Source of the DNA: an uncultured Sphingomonadales bacterium
Lineage (GTDB): Bacteria; Pseudomonadota; Alphaproteobacteria; Sphingomonadales; Sphingomonadaceae
NCBI GenBank assembly: GCA_937898525.1
Contig: CALCBC010000011.1
Location: 1 to 57,381, forward strand
Direction of reading: 5' to 3'
Length of the DNA: 57,381 bases
Shown piece after piece: positions 51,087 through 57,381 of this stretch. How positions within the stretch are numbered: the first letter of the stretch is position 1; each line of letters starts with the position of its first letter. A program made the position numbers and the translations under genes. The notes beneath the pieces were generated by a model. It had not been told where the DNA came from. It worked only from the letters and a program-made list of their open reading frames with translations, and ran no database searches.

Positions 51087-53864
51087 TCAGCCATGTGCCC
51101 CGAACTGGTTGGCAATCGCCGTGCCGATCCTCAGCGTCAGCGCATAGGCTTCGTCGATCGGGTCGATGAACTGCCGGCGGATCGTCTCGTAGCCTTCGTC
51201 GCCATTGTCCGGGTAGTCGGTCGGCTCGTCGAGGGCGAAGTCACCGATCTTCGGGAAGCTGGTCGGGAACGCGCGCCGAAGTTGCGCCAGCGCCTCGTCG
51301 ATGCGCAGCGTGAAGACCATCTCGAGCACGTCGTCACGGCTGACGTCGTTGGCCCGGCTGAACGCGGGGATCGAGACCGCCCGGATGAACATGAACTGGA
51401 GCAGCGCGAGCCGGAGCGCCTGGCACACGCCGATCGCCCGGCGCACGGTCTCGCGGTCCTCGCGCGGGTGCTCGTCGGGCACGTAGTGGTAGAGGCGGTG
51501 GAGCTTGAGTGCGTCGACCCTCAGGCGCGAGGCGAGCCGGCGGAACACGCCGGCGCGGTCGTCCTTGATCAGGTATTCCGCGAGCGCCTCGCATGGCTCC
51601 GACAGGTGGCTTTCGGTCCCGCGGTAGGGTCGGCTCGCCCAGTAAGCGGAATTGAACAGTTCGCCGAATGCGGCGACGGTCTTGATGCTGGCGAGCGCGT
51701 CAGCCGCGCGGATGAGCCGCATCAGTTGCCGCCCGCGCTCGCTTTCGACAAGCAACTGGCCGAGCTCCTCGTAGACGCCCTCGGCCGCGCTGCCGGCGCC
51801 GGCGATCACGTTCACCGGGTAGCCGAGCTGCTGCAGGATCGCGTTGTGCGGGATCGCGCGGATCTGCCTGAGGCTGGTCTCGCGGTCCGCCGAGAGGTCC
51901 GATTGCCGGCGCGAGACGCGGCTCCCGGTCGCATTGAGCAGCCCGAGGCCGAACGCGTTGACCGCGCGGGCGTAAGTGCGGCTCTCGAGGTGTGCGCGCT
52001 GGTGGTCCTTGATCGCGCGGTAGAAGTCGAGGCTGAGGTCGGTCCGGCGATAGAATTCGTCGGGCGGGGCGTCGGGATCGGTCTCGGCCGGACGCAGCTC
52101 GGCGATCCGCGTCAGCGTCGCCAGCGCCAGCTCAGGCGTAGCGAAGAACAGGTAGCCGTCGCCGCCCTGGAAGCTGACCTCGGGCTCGAGCCGGATTCCC
52201 GCGCGTACGAACCGGCGCCGCGCCCACGGGCTCAGCGGCCAGGCGAGCCGGTCGGCGAGCGAGTCGGGATGTGCGCCGCGGCCCATGCTCTCGCCGTGGG
52301 TGTTGAAGACCAGCGCCGCGACGTCGGTCAGGCCGTTCGCCGTCATCGCCTCGGCCAGCCGCCCCTGCAGCCGCTCGATCGCCAGGCTCGCCGGGATCTG
52401 CCCGACGAAGCGGCCGGCGTCGGAGAATCCGGTCTGCACCGAAACCCGCCCGCGCCGCCTCGCGTAGGCGCGATACTCATCCTCGGCGAGCAGCGCGTCG
52501 AGGAACCGGCCGCCGTGCTCGAGCGCGCTCTCGGTCTCGAACAGCGGCGAGACGTCGACCTTGTCCTCGATCCCGAACAGCCGCGCGAAATAGAGCGCGG
52601 CGAGCACCGTCGCGGGCTCCTCGCACTCGGCCACCAGCATGCGGATCGGAGCGTCGGCGTCGACGTGGTGGAGGATCTGCGCCATCGCCAGGAACTGGCG
52701 TGTCGCTGTCGAGGCCTCGATCGCGAGCGCGGCGAAGTTCGAGCGCAGCGGTTTCACCCGCGCGATCGCCCGGCGCAGGTGCACGACGGCGCCCTTGCTC
52801 GCGAGGTCGAGCTCGCCCTCCGGGTCGAGCCGCCGGCGGATCGCGTTGTGCAGCTGCTTGGCGTTTACCCGAAAATGGATCCAGCCCATGCCGAGCCCGT
52901 CGCCGCGCATCGCCGCCGCGAGCGTCTTCAGCGCGATCGCGCGCTCGCCCCCGGCTTCCGCCGCCTCGCGTTCGAGCGCTTCGATCGTCGGTGCCAGCGA
53001 CAGCAGCTTGTGCGGGTCGTCAGCCGTCAGCCGGTTGGCTGCCTGCGACAGCGCGGCCGGGTCCGAGAGGTCGACAGCGAAATCCGCCGCGCGCGCTTCG
53101 GCATGCAGGGTGGCGGCGCGCAGCGCGGGCAACAGCGGGTGACCGGCATCGATCGCTTCGAGCGAGGCGACGTAGCGCGCCAGCCGTTCGGCCTTCTCCG
53201 AGAGGCGAAAGCGCAGCGACTGAACCCAGCCAATGTCGGTTCGCCCGTCCATGTCGTAGCCGACCCAGGTGGCGAAGCGGAACGGCATCGGGACAACCTC
53301 GGTCCACCGGTCTGGCCACTCCCGCTGCGCATGGCGAAGCACCCGCGCGACGATAGCGTCGCGCGCGTCCTGCGCCCGGGCGATCGCCCGCATCGCCTGG
53401 TCGTGCTCGTCGGAAAGGGTGATCGCGGTCCGCTCGCCGGGCACAACGCAGACGGCAGCGTCGATCGCTTCGTCCGAGCTCGCCGCCGCGGCGACCGCTT
53501 CCGACTGGGCCGGTGTCAGCAGGAACGTCGGATGCGCCGTGAACACCGCGTGCAGCTGCGGGTGTTCCCAGCGCGCGCGGAAGGCGGCGAAGTCGGGCGT
53601 GGCGAGCGTGGCGTCGAGCGCCTCGGCATTGGCCTCGATCCCGACCGGTGCGACCAGCCGGCGCAACCGCTCGGCGCGGCTCTTGAGCGCCTCGCACTCG
53701 AGCTCGGCGATCAGCGCTTCGCAGTCGGCCAGCGTCAGCTCGCCGGACTCGAGCTGCCGCGAGAGGTCCAGCGAGAGCTGGAACACGGGATTGAACAGCG
53801 GAGTCTCTTCGGTGCGCCTGTGCAGCGCCTGCAGGCGTTCGGTGAGGTCCGCGACCCGCTTCAC
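51087..53864 (-). CDS. Phosphoenolpyruvate carboxylase-like protein, divergent active site
   Basis: A 925-residue protein with the overall plan of bacterial PEP carboxylase. TAHPT with His111 is kept, as are IRAIPH-type (E. coli LRAIPW) and LEMVF near the C-terminus. But GYSDSAKDAG reads GFSDAGRFVG, the FHGRGGSIGRGGAP loop reads FNTHGESMGRGAHP, QGE is QGG, and the C-terminus ends AHG instead of NTG. GTG 53864 overlaps the eda stop (GTGA), so it is co-translated with eda. It may feed oxaloacetate, regulate, or have another activity; canonical PEPC catalysis is doubtful. Confidence 0.72.
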   Translation of the reverse strand: MKRVADLTERLQALHRRTEETPLFNPVFQLSLDLSRQLESGELTLADCEALIAELECEALKSRAERLRRLVAPVGIEANAEALDATLATPDFAAFRARWEHPQLHAVFTAHPTFLLTPAQSEAVAAAASSDEAIDAAVCVVPGERTAITLSDEHDQAMRAIARAQDARDAIVARVLRHAQREWPDRWTEVVPMPFRFATWVGYDMDGRTDIGWVQSLRFRLSEKAERLARYVASLEAIDAGHPLLPALRAATLHAEARAADFAVDLSDPAALSQAANRLTADDPHKLLSLAPTIEALEREAAEAGGERAIALKTLAAAMRGDGLGMGWIHFRVNAKQLHNAIRRRLDPEGELDLASKGAVVHLRRAIARVKPLRSNFAALAIEASTATRQFLAMAQILHHVDADAPIRMLVAECEEPATVLAALYFARLFGIEDKVDVSPLFETESALEHGGRFLDALLAEDEYRAYARRRGRVSVQTGFSDAGRFVGQIPASLAIERLQGRLAEAMTANGLTDVAALVFNTHGESMGRGAHPDSLADRLAWPLSPWARRRFVRAGIRLEPEVSFQGGDGYLFFATPELALATLTRIAELRPAETDPDAPPDEFYRRTDLSLDFYRAIKDHQRAHLESRTYARAVNAFGLGLLNATGSRVSRRQSDLSADRETSLRQIRAIPHNAILQQLGYPVNVIAGAGSAAEGVYEELGQLLVESERGRQLMRLIRAADALASIKTVAAFGELFNSAYWASRPYRGTESHLSEPCEALAEYLIKDDRAGVFRRLASRLRVDALKLHRLYHYVPDEHPREDRETVRRAIGVCQALRLALLQFMFIRAVSIPAFSRANDVSRDDVLEMVFTLRIDEALAQLRRAFPTSFPKIGDFALDEPTDYPDNGDEGYETIRRQFIDPIDEAYALTLRIGTAIANQFGAHG

Positions 53865-54472
53865 CGCCCGAGCGCGGCCGCCTCGGCCGCAAGCGCTTCG
53901 ACTTCGGCGAGGCTCGCGCCGCGGGGAACGACCCAGCTCCCGCCGACGCACAGCACCGGGTCGAGCGCGAGCCACTCGGGCGCTGTTTCGGCGGTGATCC
54001 CGCCCGTCGGGCAGAACCTGCATTGTCCGAACGGCGCGGCGAGCGCCTTGAGCGCGCTCACCCCGCCGGCCGCCTCGGCCGGGAAGAACTTGAAGTGAGT
54101 CAGCCCGAGGTCGAGCCCGCGCATGATGTCGCCGGCCGTCGCCACGCCCGGCAGGAACGGCAACCCGCTGGCGATCGCGGCCCGGCCGAGGCTGTCGGTC
54201 AGCCCGGGCGAGACGATGAACTCGGCCCCGGCGGCACGCGCCTCGTCGAGCTGGGCCTTGTTGGTGACCGTCCCGGCGCCGACGATCGCGCCGGGGACAA
54301 GGTTCATGTAGCGGATAGCGTCGAGCGCCGCCGGCGTGCGCAGCGTCACTTCGAGCACGCGCAGGCCGCCCGCGACCAGCGCCTGCGCCAGCTCGCGGGC
54401 GTTATGCGCATCGTCGATCACCAGAACCGGGATCACCGGCGCGGCGCGCATGACCTGTTCGATCGGGCTCAT
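53861..54472 (-). CDS. eda: Eda, KDPG/KHG aldolase
   Basis: A 203-residue class I aldolase splitting 2-keto-3-deoxy-6-phosphogluconate to pyruvate and glyceraldehyde-3-phosphate. VIPVLVIDDAHNARELAQAL, VLEVTLRTPAAL (catalytic Glu), GAGTVTNKAQLDEARAAGA, FIVSPG, GVATAGDIMRGLDLGLTHFKFFPAE (Schiff-base Lys) and CPTGGIT are all present. It overlaps glk upstream and the PEPC-like gene downstream by four bases each, so it sits in a tightly coupled set. Confidence 0.95.
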   Translation of the reverse strand: MSPIEQVMRAAPVIPVLVIDDAHNARELAQALVAGGLRVLEVTLRTPAALDAIRYMNLVPGAIVGAGTVTNKAQLDEARAAGAEFIVSPGLTDSLGRAAIASGLPFLPGVATAGDIMRGLDLGLTHFKFFPAEAAGGVSALKALAAPFGQCRFCPTGGITAETAPEWLALDPVLCVGGSWVVPRGASLAEVEALAAEAAALGR

Positions 54473-55443
54473 CCGAGGTGCTCCGTAGCAAACGCCGCCG
54501 CCGCGCCGTAGAGGCCGGGTTGCGGGTGGACGATCAGCTTGACCGGTATGCCCGACATCATCTGCGTGTAACGACCCTTGAAGCGGAACCGGTCGCCGAA
54601 TCCCGAGCGCGGCAGGACCTCGCGTAGCCTCAGCCCGAGCCCGCCCGCAAGCACGACCGCGCTCGCCCCGTGCGCCAGCGCGTAGTCGCCGACGAGGCTG
54701 CCGAGCGAGGTGCAGAACCTGTCGACAGCAGCCGCGGCGAGGCTGTCGTCGCGGGCGATGCCACGCTCCCAGATCGTGCGGTCGTCGAGCGGCTCGGCGG
54801 TGCGGTTTTCGCGCGCCGCGATCGCCTGGTATATTTCGCAGATCCCCGGCCCCGAGTGGACCCGCTCGGTCGAGACGCGCAGGTGCAGCTTGCGCAGCCG
54901 CGCCAGCATCCAGTCGTCGAGCGCGTCGAGCGGGGCGAACTCGATGTGCCCGCCCTCGGTCGCCTGGACGTGGTATCCTCCCGGAAAGCGGTGGAAGTGC
55001 GCCACCCCGAGCCCGGTGCCCGGCCCGATCACGCTGACCGTGCCGCGCTCGGGCAGCGGGATGTCGGGTCCGGTGATGTGCACCAGCTGGTCGTCCGGCG
55101 CGCGCGCCACTGCGTGCGCCACGGCGCCGAAGTCGTTGAGCACGGTCACCGTCTCGAGCCCGAGCTGGTCGTCGAGTGCGCCCGTGTCGAGCACCCACGA
55201 GTTGTTGGTCATGCGCACGATCTCGCCGGTGACCGGCCCGGCAATCGCGATCGCCGCAGCGCGCGGGATCGGCCCGTCGCAGCGACGTTCGAACTCTTCC
55301 CACGCGGTCAACAGGCTCACGTGATCGCTGGTCTTCAGCGTGACCGGCTCGCCGAGCGTGATCGCGCCGTCGGCCTCGATCGAAGCCAGTGCGAACCGCG
55401 CATGCGTGCCGCCCACGTCGATCGCGACGAGGTCGGTGCTCAA
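54469..55443 (-). CDS. glk: Glk, glucokinase
   Basis: A 324-residue bacterial glucokinase. Phosphate motif AIDVGGTHARFAL, glucose-binding LTAW...ERRCDGP region, catalytic LNDFGAVAHAVA, IGPGTGLGVAHF, EGGHIEFAP and VLAGGLGLRL are in family order. I choose TTG 55443, since AGGAGGGGACT lies just before it; the frame stays open further upstream but lacks such a site. The end overlaps eda (ATGA). It supplies glucose-6-phosphate for the Entner-Doudoroff route. Confidence 0.94.
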   Translation of the reverse strand: MSTDLVAIDVGGTHARFALASIEADGAITLGEPVTLKTSDHVSLLTAWEEFERRCDGPIPRAAAIAIAGPVTGEIVRMTNNSWVLDTGALDDQLGLETVTVLNDFGAVAHAVARAPDDQLVHITGPDIPLPERGTVSVIGPGTGLGVAHFHRFPGGYHVQATEGGHIEFAPLDALDDWMLARLRKLHLRVSTERVHSGPGICEIYQAIAARENRTAEPLDDRTIWERGIARDDSLAAAAVDRFCTSLGSLVGDYALAHGASAVVLAGGLGLRLREVLPRSGFGDRFRFKGRYTQMMSGIPVKLIVHPQPGLYGAAAAFATEHLG

Positions 55444-55486
55444 AGTCCCCTCCTCCACAGGAGAGCGGGACCCCTTTGACTGGTCA

Positions 55487-57298
55487 TTACATCCCCCCCC
55501 TTGCCAGCATTGCCGAGCCACCTTTCTCCGCCTCGTCGGCTTCGAGGCGGAACAGCGCGAACAGTTCGCGCCCGGTGCCGGGATCGGCCGGGGGCGCCGA
55601 AGCCGGATCTCTTGCCGCCAGGTCGGCGGTCGTCGAAAGTTCGCCGCGATCGGCGCACAGGCGGATCACGTCGCCGTCGCGTACGCGCGACAGCGGTCCT
55701 CCGCCGAGAGCCTCCGGGCTGACGTGGATCGCCGCGGGCACCTTGCCGCTGGCGCCCGACATGCGCCCGTCGGTGACCAGCGCCACGCGGTGCCCGCGGT
55801 CCTGCAGCACGCCGAGCACCGGCGTCAGCTTGTGCAGCTCGGGCATACCGTTGGCGCGCGGCCCCTGGAAGCGGACGACCACGACCACGTCGCGATCGAG
55901 CTCGCCGGCAGCGAAAGCCTTGGCGACATCCTCCTGCCGCTCGAACACGCGCGCCGGCGCCTCGATCGTCCAGCGCTCCGGATCGACCGCGCTGGTCTTG
56001 AAGCACGCGCGGCCGAGATTGCCTTCGACCAGCCGCATGCCGCCGTCCGGCATGAACGGGTTCGATGCCGGCCGCAGCACGCTCTCGTCGCCCGACGCGC
56101 CGGGGTCGCGCCAGGCGAGCGTGTCGCCGTCGAGCCACGGCTCCAGCGCGTAGGCGCCGAGGTCGTCGCCGAACACGGTCGTGATGTCGCGGTGGAGCAG
56201 CCCGGCGCCGAGCAGCTCGCGGACCACGAAGCCGAGCCCGCCCGCCGCCTGGAACTGGTTAACGTCGCTGGCGCCGTTCGGATAGACCCGCGCGAGCATC
56301 GGCACCGCGCTGCTCAGTTCCGACAGGTCGTTCCAGTCGATCACGATGCCGGCCGCGCGGGCGAAGGCCGGCAGGTGGATCGCATGGTTGGTCGAGCCGC
56401 CGGTCGCCAGCAGGCCGACCGCCGCGTTGACGATCGAACGCTCGTCGACGCATCGGGCGAGCGGGCGGTAGTCGTTGCCGTCGCGGGTAATCTCGGCCAG
56501 CCGGTGGACCGCCGCGCGGTTCAGCGCCTGCCGCAGCGGCGTGCCCGGGTTGACGTAGGCCGCACCGGGCAGCTGCAGTCCCATCATCTCGAGCATCATC
56601 AGGTTCGAGTTGGCCGTGCCGTAGAACGTGCACACGCCCGGCGAGTGGTAGCTCTTCGCCTCGCTTTCGAGCAGCTCGGCGCGGGTGGCCTTACCCTCGG
56701 CATAGAGCTGGCGGACGCGCTGTTTCTCCTTGTTCGAAATGCCGCTCGGCATCGCGCCGGCGGAAATGAACAGCGCCGGCAGGTAGCCAAAGCGCAGCCC
56801 GCCGATCAGCAGCCCGGGCACGATCTTGTCGCACATTCCGAGCATCGCCACCGCGTCGTACATCGCGTGGCTCAGCCCGACAGCTGTCGAGAGGGCGATC
56901 ACGTCGCGGCTGAACAGCGACAGTTCCATGCCGTCGGTGCCCTGCGTCACCCCGTCGCACATCGCCGGCGTGCTCCCGGCGACCTGAACCGTCGCGCCGA
57001 CCTCGCGCGCCCAGACCTTCATCTGCGGCGGGTAGGCGCCGTACGGCTGGTGCGAGGAAATCGTGTCGTTGTAGGCGCTGATCACCCCGATGTTGGGACC
57101 GCGCCGTGCCGCGATCGATTCCTTGTCCTCGCCCGTCGCGGCGAACCCGTGCGCGAGGTTCGAGCAGGGCAGGGCGACGTTCCGGTCCGCATGCCGCTCG
57201 CCCTCGGCGTCCATCAGCTCGAGATACCGCCGCCGGCTGTCGCGCGACCGTTCGATCACGCGGTCGGTGACGCGGGCGATGGTCGGGTGGAGTGTCAT
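55487..57298 (-). CDS. edd: Edd, phosphogluconate dehydratase
   Basis: A 603-residue 6-phosphogluconate dehydratase of the IlvD/Edd family making KDPG. The cluster cysteines are in AMCDGVTQGTDGM, MLGMCDKIVPG and GVCTFYGTANSN; GAMPSGISNKEK and TDGRMSGASGKVPAAI also match Edd. It begins the visible part of the minus-strand operon edd-glk-eda-ppc-like; zwf and pgl, which usually precede edd, would lie beyond the end of this window. The first 40 bp upstream carry a tandem repeat. Confidence 0.96.
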   Translation of the reverse strand: MTLHPTIARVTDRVIERSRDSRRRYLELMDAEGERHADRNVALPCSNLAHGFAATGEDKESIAARRGPNIGVISAYNDTISSHQPYGAYPPQMKVWAREVGATVQVAGSTPAMCDGVTQGTDGMELSLFSRDVIALSTAVGLSHAMYDAVAMLGMCDKIVPGLLIGGLRFGYLPALFISAGAMPSGISNKEKQRVRQLYAEGKATRAELLESEAKSYHSPGVCTFYGTANSNLMMLEMMGLQLPGAAYVNPGTPLRQALNRAAVHRLAEITRDGNDYRPLARCVDERSIVNAAVGLLATGGSTNHAIHLPAFARAAGIVIDWNDLSELSSAVPMLARVYPNGASDVNQFQAAGGLGFVVRELLGAGLLHRDITTVFGDDLGAYALEPWLDGDTLAWRDPGASGDESVLRPASNPFMPDGGMRLVEGNLGRACFKTSAVDPERWTIEAPARVFERQEDVAKAFAAGELDRDVVVVVRFQGPRANGMPELHKLTPVLGVLQDRGHRVALVTDGRMSGASGKVPAAIHVSPEALGGGPLSRVRDGDVIRLCADRGELSTTADLAARDPASAPPADPGTGRELFALFRLEADEAEKGGSAMLARGGM

Positions 57299-57320
57299 TG
57301 TGCGTGCCTTTCCGGACTCA

Positions 57321-57381
57321 CGCGGAGACGCGGAGACGCGGAGATTCCGGTTTCGCGCAGGGTTCGCAGAGAGCGCGGAGA
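57321..57381. repeat. CGCGGAGA tandem repeat upstream of edd
   Basis: Three head-to-tail copies of CGCGGAGA (57321-57344) are followed by CGCAGAG and CGCGGAGA words to the end of the window. The same words form the interleaved repeat at 26834-26897. The element may continue past the window. Confidence 0.6.

Noticed and set aside
50997..54098. Plus-strand open frame of over 1000 codons opposite the PEPC-like gene
   Set aside because: Antisense shadow rich in Arg, Asp and Val with no domain; the minus strand has clear PEPC-like motifs.

Overview
The window is a high-GC chromosomal segment, densely packed with genes on both strands. It looks like an alphaproteobacterium of the order Sphingomonadales (Erythrobacteraceae or Sphingomonadaceae). 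The signs are two TonB-dependent receptors, a PhyR general stress regulator with a GGAAC-N16-CGTT (EcfG-type) promoter, an RcdA/DUF1465 protein, ClpS, a class I PHA synthase with a phasin, and a complete Entner-Doudoroff operon. There is no rRNA, CRISPR array, transposase or phage module. All function calls come from reading protein motifs by eye, with no database search.

Layout: (1) 1-5.3 kb holds tRNA-Thr, then an iron module (TonB siderophore receptor plus PKHD hydroxylase, divergent from a PepSY membrane protein, with Fur-box-like sites between them) and a membrane-anchored esterase. (2) 5.4-12.9 kb holds tRNA-Cys, a small catabolic set (FAD oxidoreductase, cupin, IlvD/Edd dehydratase, AAHS-type transporter), an ECF sigma factor with a membrane partner, a 34-residue membrane protein, and a winged-helix regulator. 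(3) 13-23 kb holds AlaC-like aminotransferase, PhaC, phasin, ClpS, LptF/LptG, a lipoprotein, a desaturase and a GNAT-like protein. (4) 22.9-24.5 kb holds a FATGUY/SdrG-like single-domain response regulator followed by PhyR, each with an EcfG-like promoter. (5) 24.9-35.2 kb is a larger catabolic island: zinc alcohol dehydrogenase, SDR, two cupins, TonB receptor, AraC regulator, MFS transporter, VOC protein, divergent class II aldolase and an orphan [2Fe-2S] protein. Its cupins are paralogues of the one in region 2. (6) 35.3-51 kb is mostly housekeeping: methyltransferase, LipB, CoA-ester lyase, EamA exporter, two acid-tailed small membrane proteins, NadA, DUF4230, MBL hydrolase, RcdA, two divergent YdcH-like proteins, PtsP, RodZ-like, CpoB, TilS and an L,D-transpeptidase. 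(7) 51-57.3 kb is a minus-strand operon edd-glk-eda-ppc-like, in which the last three genes are joined by 4-bp stop/start overlaps.

The most interesting points are a PEP-carboxylase-like protein with several substituted catalytic motifs, coupled to KDPG aldolase; paired palindromes bracketing the phasin promoter; the SdrG/PhyR stress locus; the three-cupin catabolic island, including a start site whose Shine-Dalgarno sequence is buried in a perfect hairpin; and several tiny membrane-protein genes.
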